Source of the DNA: Streptomyces ortus
GTDB lineage: Bacteria > Actinomycetota > Actinomycetes > Streptomycetales > Streptomycetaceae
Length of the DNA stretch: 64,000 nt
NCBI RefSeq assembly: GCF_026341275.1
Contig: NZ_JAIFZO010000002.1
Location: forward strand, 8,214,118-8,278,117
Direction of reading: 5' to 3'
Made by a program: the position numbers and the translations under genes. A model generated the notes under the pieces. The model saw nothing but the letters and a program-made list of their open reading frames with translations, was not told where the DNA came from and did not search any database. Of this stretch, positions 33,785 through 41,569 are shown one piece after another (position 1 is the first letter of the stretch; the number at the start of each line of letters is the position of its first letter).

Positions 33785-34792
33785 TCAGCCCGGGAACCGG
33801 CCCGTGCTGCGCAACGACCAGCGCCGCTCCGCGTAGGCCAGGTCGTCGCGCCACAACCGGCCGGCCGTCCGGCGCATCAACGGGCGGAGAGCGGGCGCGG
33901 CGGCCCGTGCCACGGCGAAACCCCGCCGGTCCGAGGCGGCCACGACCGCTTCGACCACGGCGGTCCGCGGCCGGTCCTCGCCCTCGGCGGTCAGCGGCGT
34001 GGCATGGGTCTCGACCACGGACGTGGTGCCCTCACCCTCGGTGATCCGCATCACGACGGTACGCGGTCCGGGAGCCGTGAACTCCGCCCGCACCGGCACC
34101 ACCAGACGGTCGGTCAGCCGGAAGGAGACGTCGACGACGAACGCGTCGTCCTCCTCGCCCAGCGGCGGACGGGTCACCGTCAGATCGACGAACGAGTAGG
34201 GGTGGAACCACGAACCGTGCCACGGGTCCAGCCGGTTGGCGACCACGTCCTGCGGCTCGCACCGGCCGACGGCCGTGAAGACGGCGTCCACACCACTGCC
34301 CGCCGCCGGCCGCTCCGGCACCACGGGCCGCTCGGTGGGATCCTCGCCGCCGACCGAGTCCAGCCGGACCCACACCAGTACACCGTCGTCGTACGCGGGG
34401 AACGGATCCCAGCCGGCGAACGACCCTCCGTCCAGGGCCAGCCCGTGCCAATGGCACACCAGCGTGCCGCACACGACCCGGCTGTCGCGCAGCGGGGCGC
34501 CGAGGTGCGGGCAGGCGCCCGGGCCGGCCCTCAGTTCGCCCGTCTCCGACCGCCACAGCACGACTTCGACGCCGCCGACCGTCCGGCCGCAGGGGCGGCC
34601 ACCGGCGCGCACGTCCCGCGAGGCACCCACGACGAACCAGTTCCCGGACGGCCGGGAGGAGGCCCGTTTGAGCGCGTCGGAGATGACCGCCGGGCGTGCT
34701 TCCTGCCACGTCGGGGGCTGTGCCGCCCAGTTCGACCGGCGCCGCCGCCGCAACGGTGGCGTCCAACCGGGCCGGTTCGCTCGGTCACTCAT
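33785..34792 (-). CDS. Rieske [2Fe-2S] protein at the crtV position
   Basis: The 335-residue protein has an N-terminal Rieske domain with CPHLGAPL (about residues 93-100) and CHWHGLAL (about 113-120), the full ligand set of two Cys and two His. A C-terminal domain of about 170 residues resembles DUF5914 and contains a VANRLDPWHGSWFHP segment like the mononuclear-iron region of ring hydroxylases. It could hydroxylate or otherwise oxidise a carotenoid, but no activity is established. It occupies the fourth place of crtEIBV-type operons. Its ATG overlaps the crtB stop. AAAGG precedes the start. Confidence 0.85.
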   Translation of the reverse strand: MSDRANRPGWTPPLRRRRRSNWAAQPPTWQEARPAVISDALKRASSRPSGNWFVVGASRDVRAGGRPCGRTVGGVEVVLWRSETGELRAGPGACPHLGAPLRDSRVVCGTLVCHWHGLALDGGSFAGWDPFPAYDDGVLVWVRLDSVGGEDPTERPVVPERPAAGSGVDAVFTAVGRCEPQDVVANRLDPWHGSWFHPYSFVDLTVTRPPLGEEDDAFVVDVSFRLTDRLVVPVRAEFTAPGPRTVVMRITEGEGTTSVVETHATPLTAEGEDRPRTAVVEAVVAASDRRGFAVARAAAPALRPLMRRTAGRLWRDDLAYAERRWSLRSTGRFPG

Positions 34793-35784
34793 CGCACGGG
34801 ACCTTTCCGCCGCAGGGGCCTGACGTCCGCCCGCGCTGTCCGTCGGGAGGTGCGAGCGCCCCATCGCGCTCTCGTGATGCCGGCGATCCCCGCGGCAGCC
34901 GTCGCCGCCCGGCGCCCGCGGGAGACGACCGCGCGGCGGTGCAGCACCGCGTAGTCCTGGTCCGCGATCGCGTCGAGGATGCCGCCGTAGAGGGTGAACG
35001 CGGTGCGGATGCAGGGCCGCGTCCGCGGGTCGAGCATGGCGATGCCCGGCTCCGCAGCCCGGTAGACCTCCCTGGTCATGGCCTCGGCGGCGACGAACGC
35101 CGCGCGGATCCTCGCGTCGGGGCGACCGGTGCGGCGGCTCCACTCCAGGAGCGGGCGGTCCACGCCGTGGGCCACGAGCAGGTCCATGGGCAGGTAGACC
35201 CGGCCCCGGTCCAGGTCCTCACCGACGTCGCGCAGGAAGTTGGTGAGCTGGAAGGCCACCCCCAGGTCGGCGGCGTGCGGGGCCGCCTCCTCGCGAGCGG
35301 TGACCGTACCGAGCACGGGCAGCATCTGCAGTCCGATCACCGCGGCCGAGCCGTGCATGTAGGCGCGCAGGTCGGCGTAGGTCGGATAGTCGGTGATGTG
35401 CAGGTCGCTGCGCATCGACGCCAGGAAGTCGGCGAACAGCGTGTGCTCGATGGCGTACCGGCTCGAGGTGTCTGCCACGGCCCTGACCACCGGCTCGTCC
35501 CCGCCGCCGGTACGCAGCCCGTGCGCGAGGTCGCTCTCCAGCCGCCGCAGCAGCCGGTCGCGCTCGTCGGGGGTCCGGTGCCGTTCGAGGTCGTCCACGA
35601 TGTCGTCCGCCCAGCGGGCGAAACCGTACAACGCGTGGACCGCGGAGCGGCGTTCCACCGGGAGCAGGCGGGTGGCCAGGAAGTAGGTCCGGCCGTGGCG
35701 GGCGTTGAGCTGCCGGCAGTGGGTGTAGGCCGCGCGCAGGGCGGGATCGGTGATGTCTGCGGCGTCCAGCTCACGACGGGTCAT
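34789..35784 (-). CDS. crtB: Phytoene synthase CrtB
   Basis: The 331-residue enzyme condenses two GGPP molecules to phytoene. The first aspartate-rich motif is in ARWADDIVDDLE (about residues 49-60) and the second in FQLTNFLRDVGEDLDRGRVY (about 175-194). The start at 35784 has GAGGAAGG upstream and overlaps the crtI end by 14 bases. It acts at the membrane between CrtE and CrtI. A basic Arg-rich tail of about 30 residues closes the protein. Confidence 0.94.
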   Translation of the reverse strand: MTRRELDAADITDPALRAAYTHCRQLNARHGRTYFLATRLLPVERRSAVHALYGFARWADDIVDDLERHRTPDERDRLLRRLESDLAHGLRTGGGDEPVVRAVADTSSRYAIEHTLFADFLASMRSDLHITDYPTYADLRAYMHGSAAVIGLQMLPVLGTVTAREEAAPHAADLGVAFQLTNFLRDVGEDLDRGRVYLPMDLLVAHGVDRPLLEWSRRTGRPDARIRAAFVAAEAMTREVYRAAEPGIAMLDPRTRPCIRTAFTLYGGILDAIADQDYAVLHRRAVVSRGRRAATAAAGIAGITRARWGARTSRRTARADVRPLRRKGPVR

Positions 35785-37366
35785 GAGCGCCTTCCTCGGT
35801 GGGGACCGCGGCGGCGGGGGCCGCGCGCGGTACGGGACGGATACGGCGGCCACGGCCTCGGGCGCCGCCTGTGACGCCTCTCGAGTCGCCGCCCGTGACG
35901 CGTGCGGCGGCGAGCTTTCCGCTGATGAGCACCGTCGGCACTCCGACGCCCGGTGTGGTGCCGCAGCCGGCCAGCACGACGTTCTCCAGACCGCGTACCA
36001 GATTGCGGGGGCGGAACGGTCCTGTCTGGGCGAAGGTGTGGGACACCGAGAACGGGCTGCCCGCCGCATGCCCCTGGGCCGCCCAGTCCAGCGGCGTCAC
36101 CAGCAGCTCCTCCTGCACGCTGTCGCCGAATCCGTGCAGGCCCCGGCGTTCCAGCTCGGCGACCAGACTGTCCCGGTAACGGGGGCCGAGATCCCGCCAG
36201 GCCTCGGCGGAGGGGCCGAGGTCGGTGTTCGGGCACGGGGCCAGCACGTAGTGGAGGTGCTTGCCCGGCGGGGCGAGGCCGGGGTCGTGTGTCGTCGGCC
36301 GGGTGATCAGCAAGGACGGGTCGCTCATCAGCTTCCCCGACCGGGTCAGCTCCTCGAAGGTGCCCTCCCAGGCCGCGCCGAACGAGAGGGTGTGGTGGGC
36401 GAGGCCGGGCCAGGTGCGGTCGGTGCCCGCGTGCAGCACCACCGCCGAGGGGGAGTGCCGCAGCCCCACCGCGCGGCGGGGGGCCCGCCCGACGAGCCGG
36501 TGCGCCGTGGACAGCTCGCAGGTCAGGACCACCGCGTCGCACGGGATGCGCTCGCCCGAGGCGACATGGACGGCACGCACCCGGCCGCCGCTCCGTTCGA
36601 GCGAGGTCACCTCGGTCGACCAGCGGAAGTCGGCGCCCGCCCCGGCCGCCGCGTCCGCCATGCCCCGGGGCAGCGCGTTGACGCCGTTCTTCGGGAACCA
36701 GACGCCGGCCACGGTGTCCATGTACGCGATCACCGCGTACGCCGCGAGGGCCCTGGCCGGAGCCACTCCGGCGTACAGGGCCTGGAAGGAGAAGATACGG
36801 CGCAGCCGGGGGTCGGAGAGGAAGCGGCCGATACGGCGGTCCAGCCGTCCGAAGCCGCCCAGCGCGGCCAGCCGGGCCAGGTCCGGGTGGAGGAGCTGGA
36901 ACGGGGAGTCGAAGTTGGTGTCGATGAAGCGCCGCATCTGCGCCCGGTACAGCCGCTCCAGCCAGTCCCGCAGTTCGCGGTAACCGGCCGCCTCGGCAGG
37001 GCCCGCGAACCGCCGCACCTCCGTCTCCATGGCCTCGCCGTCCGTGTGCACGTCGAGCGAGGTCCCGTCCGCGAAGGACGCCCGGTAGGCCGGGTGCAGG
37101 GGCGTCAGTTCGACGTGCCGGGCGAGGCTGTCACCGACGGCGGCGAAGGCCTCGTCGGCCAGCTGCGGCATGGTCAGCACGGTGGGGCCGGTGTCCACCT
37201 CGAAGCCGCCCATGCGGACGTGACCGGCCCGGCCGCCCGGGCCGGCGTCCCGTTCGACGACGGTCACCCGGCGGCCGGAGCCCAGCAGGTGCAGCGCACA
37301 CGCGAGGCCGGACAGCCCGGCGCCCACCACGACGACGTGGTCCGTCGGCCCCGCCACCGTCCTCAT
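35771..37366 (-). CDS. crtI: Phytoene desaturase CrtI
   Basis: The 531-residue flavoprotein has HVVVVGAGLSGLACALHLLG (about residues 10-29) for FAD binding. The substrate region follows, and the C-terminal signature is NVVLAGCGTTPGVGVPTVLI (about 477-496). It performs four desaturations from phytoene to lycopene, matching the cyclase and CrtU downstream in the pathway. The ATG overlaps the crtE stop (ATGA). A Gly/Arg/Pro-rich tail of about 30 residues overlaps the crtB start. Confidence 0.94.
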   Translation of the reverse strand: MRTVAGPTDHVVVVGAGLSGLACALHLLGSGRRVTVVERDAGPGGRAGHVRMGGFEVDTGPTVLTMPQLADEAFAAVGDSLARHVELTPLHPAYRASFADGTSLDVHTDGEAMETEVRRFAGPAEAAGYRELRDWLERLYRAQMRRFIDTNFDSPFQLLHPDLARLAALGGFGRLDRRIGRFLSDPRLRRIFSFQALYAGVAPARALAAYAVIAYMDTVAGVWFPKNGVNALPRGMADAAAGAGADFRWSTEVTSLERSGGRVRAVHVASGERIPCDAVVLTCELSTAHRLVGRAPRRAVGLRHSPSAVVLHAGTDRTWPGLAHHTLSFGAAWEGTFEELTRSGKLMSDPSLLITRPTTHDPGLAPPGKHLHYVLAPCPNTDLGPSAEAWRDLGPRYRDSLVAELERRGLHGFGDSVQEELLVTPLDWAAQGHAAGSPFSVSHTFAQTGPFRPRNLVRGLENVVLAGCGTTPGVGVPTVLISGKLAAARVTGGDSRGVTGGARGRGRRIRPVPRAAPAAAVPTEEGAHDPS

Positions 37367-38505
37367 GCCGCCTCCCCGGTGTGTCCCAGGACGACGCCCG
37401 AAGCGCGCTCGACCAAGGTGGTGAACTCCCGCCGCACGCCGGGATCGGACGTGGCTCCCGCGAAGTGCCGCACGCTCGTCGCCGCCAGCTCCGAGATCTT
37501 GGACTCCACGACGTCCCTCGCTCCGGTCCGCTCCAGCGCCGCTCGCATCCGGTCCACCGCGTCGTCCGACCGGAGGTGGGCGCCGGGGCCGAGTGCGTCG
37601 GCCGCCTCCTCGTCGTCGGCGACGTCGGCGAGCCACAGGCCGACCGCGAGGAGATAGGTGAGTTTGCGGCTCCGCAGATCGTCGTCGGCCGGTTTGCCGG
37701 TCATGTCCGGGTTGCCGTATGTGCCGAGGAGGTCGTCCCGCAGCTGGAAGGCCAGCCCGGCGCAGCGCCCGGCCGAACGGAGGGCGCTCAGGGTGTGGTC
37801 GTCGCCACCGGCCAGGGACGCGCCCAGCGCCAGGGGCCGCTCGACCGTGTACAGCGCGCTCTTGAGCGTGGCGATGCTCACGGCCTCGTCGACGCCGGAC
37901 GATCCTGAAGCCTGCGCGTGGATGTCGCGGTACTGGCCGGCGACCATCTCCGTACGCATCGCCTGCCACTCGTGGAACAGCCGCGCGCCGTGCGGCGAAC
38001 CGAGCGCCGTCTCGGTCAGCACGTCGTCCGCCCAGACCAGGGCGAGGTCACCGGCGAGTATCGCGACGGAGGTCGAGAACGCCTCCGGTGAGCCGGTCAT
38101 CCGCGCGGACCGGTGCATACGGGCCAGTTCCACATGGACGGCCGGCGCGCCCCGGCGGAGCGGCGACCCGTCCATGACGTCGTCGTGTATGAGAGCGCAC
38201 GCCTGTACGAGTTCGAGGGCCGCCGCGGTCCGCAGGAGCGCGGTGGGGTCGCCCGAGCCGCCCGCTGCCCGCCAGCCGCACCACGCGAACGCCGAGCGCA
38301 GCCGTTTGCCGCCCCGGCGGACGAACGAGGTCACCCGGCCGGCCACGTCCTGTGCGAAGACCTCGTCCACATCGAAGGCCCCGCGCATCTTGCTGTCGAG
38401 TACATGCCCGAGCTCCGCCTCGACGGCGCCCACGGCCGCCAGGGCCGTGGGCGGACTGTCGACGGGCGCGGCCGATGCCGCCGCGGTGGGCCGGAGTCCC
38501 AGCAT
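37363..38505 (-). CDS. crtE: Geranylgeranyl diphosphate synthase CrtE
   Basis: The 380-residue prenyltransferase makes GGPP from IPP and allylic precursors. The FARM motif is in LIHDDVMDGSPLRRG (about residues 105-119) and the SARM in FQLRDDLLGTYG (about 244-255). GGKRLRSAF near 65-73 binds IPP. The ATG at 38505 is preferred because GGGGAG is 7 bases upstream; an in-frame GTG 11 codons earlier is possible. It is the first gene of crtE-crtI-crtB-Rieske, so the promoter lies in 38506-38721. Confidence 0.94.
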   Translation of the reverse strand: MLGLRPTAAASAAPVDSPPTALAAVGAVEAELGHVLDSKMRGAFDVDEVFAQDVAGRVTSFVRRGGKRLRSAFAWCGWRAAGGSGDPTALLRTAAALELVQACALIHDDVMDGSPLRRGAPAVHVELARMHRSARMTGSPEAFSTSVAILAGDLALVWADDVLTETALGSPHGARLFHEWQAMRTEMVAGQYRDIHAQASGSSGVDEAVSIATLKSALYTVERPLALGASLAGGDDHTLSALRSAGRCAGLAFQLRDDLLGTYGNPDMTGKPADDDLRSRKLTYLLAVGLWLADVADDEEAADALGPGAHLRSDDAVDRMRAALERTGARDVVESKISELAATSVRHFAGATSDPGVRREFTTLVERASGVVLGHTGEAA

Positions 38506-38563
38506 GCACAACTCCCCTTCACTCTCGGTCACCTGCACACCAGTGCTTCTGTCGCGGGCCTGT

Positions 38564-38591
38564 TAACGGATGCGCTGATTCCTGCCCGTTA
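38564..38591 (-). promoter_or_regulatory. Inverted repeat before crtE
   Basis: TAACGG-N16-CCGTTA lies 59 bases upstream of the crtE start. It is the only clear symmetric element in the 216-base gap and could be an operator for the crtEIB operon. Light- or B12-dependent control is known for streptomycete crt genes, but no litR or litS gene is in this window. Confidence 0.3.
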
Positions 38592-38721
38592 CGAGACCTG
38601 TCGCCGGTGGCAGTCACTCCAGCGGCGCAACACCCTGCGCCTGCTGGCGGTGTGACGTGGTGTGCCGCGGTCGGCCGGGGGAGTGGTGGGGTGCGGTGCG
38701 GCCGTCTGACCGGCCGGCCGG

Positions 38722-39090
38722 TCAGACGCGGTCGTGGAGGGTGACCTGGTAGCCGTCGGGGTCGGCGAAGGTGAAGGTTCGGCCGAAGGGTCCGTCGACC
38801 GGCGCGGAGACGATGGTGTGGCCGTCGGCGGCCAACGCATCGTGGATGGCCTGGACGTCGGTGGCGTGGAGCCAGATCGCGGCACCGATGCCGGGCTGGG
38901 CGACGGATGCGAGGTCGGTGCCGGGAACGACGTCGCGGAGTGCGAACGCGATCGGCTTCGTCTCGAAGACGACGGCGTGCGGGGGACCGGCGGGTGAGCG
39001 GACGAGACCGAGATACCGCTCGTAGAACGCCTGCGAGGCGGCGAGGTCGCGTGCCTGGAGCGAGATGAAGTCGGGACCGGTGGCGGGCAT
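38722..39090 (-). CDS. VOC/glyoxalase-fold protein
   Basis: The 122-residue protein is a single vicinal-oxygen-chelate domain of two beta-alpha-beta-beta-beta units. It starts DFISLQARDLAASQAFYERY and ends with the family block FADPDGYQVTLHD. Such proteins are metal-dependent enzymes or resistance proteins. It is divergent from a marR gene with two perfect palindromes between, so it is probably induced by the MarR ligand. The residues expected at the metal positions can only be partly assigned (the late Asp/His region). Substrate is unknown. Confidence 0.88.
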   Translation of the reverse strand: MPATGPDFISLQARDLAASQAFYERYLGLVRSPAGPPHAVVFETKPIAFALRDVVPGTDLASVAQPGIGAAIWLHATDVQAIHDALAADGHTIVSAPVDGPFGRTFTFADPDGYQVTLHDRV

Positions 39091-39118
39091 GATGCTGCTC
39101 CTTCTGCGGTGACAGACG

Positions 39119-39162
39119 TGTCAGGTTTCTGACACAGGCCACTGTATGTCAGAATCCTGACA
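39119..39162. promoter_or_regulatory. Twin MarR palindromes
   Basis: TGTCAGGTTTCTGACA (39119-39134) and TGTCAGAATCCTGACA (39147-39162) both fit TGTCAG-N4-CTGACA. Their centres are 28 bp apart. The right site runs into the A of the marR ATG and contains a CAGAAT that could be the -10 of a leaderless marR transcript, so binding would block marR directly. Confidence 0.8.
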
Positions 39163-39623
39163 TGAAACAAGACGGTGTCGACCTGGAGACGTCTCTGGGC
39201 TACCTGCTGAAAGAGGCGTCGAGTGTCCTGCGCGCGGCCATGGAGGAGGTGCTGCGGCCACTCGGGATGAGCGTGACGCACTACTCCTGCCTTGAGCTGC
39301 TGGCCCAACGGCCGGGCCTGTCGAACTCCGAGCTCGCGCGGGGCGCGTTCGTGACACGGCAGTCGATGAACGTGCTGCTCCAGAACCTGGAACGAGAGGG
39401 CTATGTGACCAGGCCCGCGGCGGCCCCCGTCGGAAAGGCTCTTCCCACGCGGCTCACGCCCCGCGGCCGACGCAGCTTGGAGAAGGCGACCGCGGCGGTC
39501 CGGTCCGTCGAGGTCAGGATGCTGGCAGGCATGACGCAGACCGAACAGTCAGCCGCGTTCCGGAGTCTGCGAAGCATGATCGACGCCCTGCGTGAGGGCA
39601 AGGACGGCAACGACGGCGCGTAG
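39162..39623 (+). CDS. MarR-family regulator
   Basis: The 153-residue protein has a winged helix (about residues 35-95) with LSNSELARGAFVTRQSMNVL as the recognition-helix region and a basic wing ending TRLTPRGRRSL. MarR proteins are dimeric repressors released by phenolic or other small ligands. It lies divergent to the VOC gene and its start codon overlaps one of two matching palindromes, so autorepression is very likely. There is no Shine-Dalgarno sequence; translation is probably leaderless. It converges with the next gene with a 9-base gap. Confidence 0.9.
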   Translation: MKQDGVDLETSLGYLLKEASSVLRAAMEEVLRPLGMSVTHYSCLELLAQRPGLSNSELARGAFVTRQSMNVLLQNLEREGYVTRPAAAPVGKALPTRLTPRGRRSLEKATAAVRSVEVRMLAGMTQTEQSAAFRSLRSMIDALREGKDGNDGA

Positions 39624-39632
39624 TGCCGCGGG

Positions 39633-40460
39633 TCACTGCGAGCCTGTGGCCAGCAGGGTCGCGGTGATGGGTTCGAGCTCGGTGATCAGTTCGTCGAGTT
39701 CGGCGGGGGACAGGGCCTCGTAGGGCGAGGCGGCGAGTTCGTCGGTGAGGGCTTCGACACGTTGTCTGGTCGCGCGGCCGGTGTCGGTGAAGTGGCCGTC
39801 GACGTCGATGAGTCCCCGTTCGCGCAATCCGTCCATGACCGCGGCCAGGCGCTCCTTCGGCAGGTGATGGATGCGTCCGAAGGACTCCGGAGGGTGGATG
39901 CCCTGTTCCAGAGCGGAGAGCACATGGGCCTCCGTCCCCCCGATGCGCGCGCCCACGAGCGCGGCGATGTGCCCGTCGCCCCGGTGCTCGCGCAGCATCG
40001 TCGCGGAATGCCACAGCCGGGCGACGGGGTCGCCGGGTACCTCAAGGGTGCGCATACCGGCGTACATCACCCGCCCTTCGACGGGGGCGCTCGTGGCGGC
40101 CTTGGTGGTCAGGTCCGCGGCGCGCACCAGGCCCGGGGAGGCGCTCAGCTGCTCGCCGAGGATGCGCCGCAGGGAGGCCGCGCTGCCCCGCTCCCGGGCG
40201 GCGACGGAGGCCTCGGGCGGGATCGTCGCCCAGGCGCTGGGGATGTGCCGCGCGGCTTCCCCGTCGGCGAAGTTGTAGAAGGCCGCGTGCACGACGTGGG
40301 CCGGCACGCGGCCCAGCGGTGCGGCGCGGCTGGCGAAGTAGCCGTCCCAGTAGGTGCGGTGACCGAGTGCGGCCAGCTCCTCGTTGCACTCGTCGGCGAA
40401 GAAGGTGACCAGGCAGATCGGCTCCAGGAGCTCGTACATGCGGCGGGCGATGTCAGTCAT
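39633..40460 (-). CDS. SCO6745-family helical protein
   Basis: The 275-residue cytoplasmic protein resembles the actinobacterial SCO6745 family. It opens ARRMYELLEPICLVTFFADE and contains the W.GYF..RAAPLG region (about residues 37-52) and an RLWHSATMLREHRGDGHIAA segment near 145-165. A winged-helix-like region (about 180-235) may bind DNA. The function of the family is not known to me. Three in-frame ATGs (40508, 40484, 40460) are possible; the last is taken because the family sequence begins there, but none has a good ribosome-binding site. Confidence 0.75.
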   Translation of the reverse strand: MTDIARRMYELLEPICLVTFFADECNEELAALGHRTYWDGYFASRAAPLGRVPAHVVHAAFYNFADGEAARHIPSAWATIPPEASVAARERGSAASLRRILGEQLSASPGLVRAADLTTKAATSAPVEGRVMYAGMRTLEVPGDPVARLWHSATMLREHRGDGHIAALVGARIGGTEAHVLSALEQGIHPPESFGRIHHLPKERLAAVMDGLRERGLIDVDGHFTDTGRATRQRVEALTDELAASPYEALSPAELDELITELEPITATLLATGSQ

Positions 40461-40556
40461 CGGGTGCGAGGGCGTCTTGTCCATGCCGATGTGGACCGTC
40501 CCGCGCACGGAAACTCATCGGTGAGCTCTCCGCCGACCCGACCGTCGATCCGGCAG

Positions 40557-41543
40557 TCAACGAGGGTCGGTGGGGCACCGCCGCACATAGGCGTCGGCCG
40601 CCTGCCAGCCGCGGTGGACGGCCTCCTGCCGCTCGGGCAGCGACAGGCCGAAGTTGGTGACACCGACGTCCGGCAGGTCGACGGCGATGGTCCGCTCCCG
40701 TACCTCGGAGCGCTCCAGATGGCTCTGGTCGTTGCCCACGACGGCGGTCGTCATGACCTCCTGGAGCAGTTGCAGCAACGGGAACAGCTTCAGGGCCGTG
40801 AGCGGGAACAACTGGGCCGCGCCCGCGGGCAGATCGGGCAGGACGCGTACCCCGATCGTCCGCCAGCGGCTCTTCTCCCCGTCGGTGCGGTCGAAGACCT
40901 CGACGGGGAAGTTGGACAGCACCCCGCCGTCGACGATCACCGAATCCTGGCCGGTCCCGCAGTGGGTGAGGGTGCACGGCTGGAAGTAGAAGGGAATCGA
41001 CAGCGACATCCGTACGGCGTCGGCCACCGACTGGTCCTCCGGCCTGCGGCCGTACAGGTGGTAGTCCCAGGGGAGCCGCAGCAGCCGGCCGCGCGTCACG
41101 TCGGTGGCCATCACCACCAGCTTGTACTTCTGGTCCTCGGCCAGCCCCGCGGAGTCACCGCTGTCCTGGCGTCGCAGGTCGGCGAAGGTGGTGACCTTCT
41201 TCCTGGCGAGTACGTCCCTTATCCAGCCATGGATCCACGCACCCTGGTACGCCCCGTGCCTGCGAAGCAGTGAAAGGCCCTCGCTCAGCATCGGAACGCC
41301 CGGCATGGGCCACCTTCCGAGCCGGTCGCGGTCGGGTATCAGGCTCAGTTCCAGCTCCTCCATGACTTCGCGCAGCTCTTCGGCGCCCATGCCGGCCGCC
41401 ACGAAGGCCGCGGCGATGGCACCCACCGAGGTGCCGGCCAGGCGCTGGAAGGTGTATCCCTCCTCCAGCAGCCGGATCACCGCACCCGCGGTGCCCAGAC
41501 CGCGTACCCCGCCGCCTTCCAGAACCAGATCCGCGTCGGACAT
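40557..41543 (-). CDS. Patatin-like phospholipase
   Basis: The 328-residue protein is a patatin lipase with the oxyanion loop EGGGVRGLGTAGAV (about residues 9-22), the nucleophile elbow GTSVG (about 38-42) and the catalytic Asp in VDGGV (about 209-213). It hydrolyses acyl esters of lipids in the cytoplasm or at the membrane. GGGGGAG precedes the ATG. It follows the ThDP enzyme gene by 26 bases on the same strand, so the two form an operon. What links a lipase to a ThDP lyase is unclear. Confidence 0.9.
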   Translation of the reverse strand: MSDADLVLEGGGVRGLGTAGAVIRLLEEGYTFQRLAGTSVGAIAAAFVAAGMGAEELREVMEELELSLIPDRDRLGRWPMPGVPMLSEGLSLLRRHGAYQGAWIHGWIRDVLARKKVTTFADLRRQDSGDSAGLAEDQKYKLVVMATDVTRGRLLRLPWDYHLYGRRPEDQSVADAVRMSLSIPFYFQPCTLTHCGTGQDSVIVDGGVLSNFPVEVFDRTDGEKSRWRTIGVRVLPDLPAGAAQLFPLTALKLFPLLQLLQEVMTTAVVGNDQSHLERSEVRERTIAVDLPDVGVTNFGLSLPERQEAVHRGWQAADAYVRRCPTDPR

Positions 41544-41569
41544 GGCTCCCCCTTCTGGTTCGGTTCTTC

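Noticed and set aside
38506..38721. LitR/LitS light-control promoter of crtE
   Set aside because: Only an inverted repeat of 6 bp arms is visible; no litR, litS or recognisable site is in the window.
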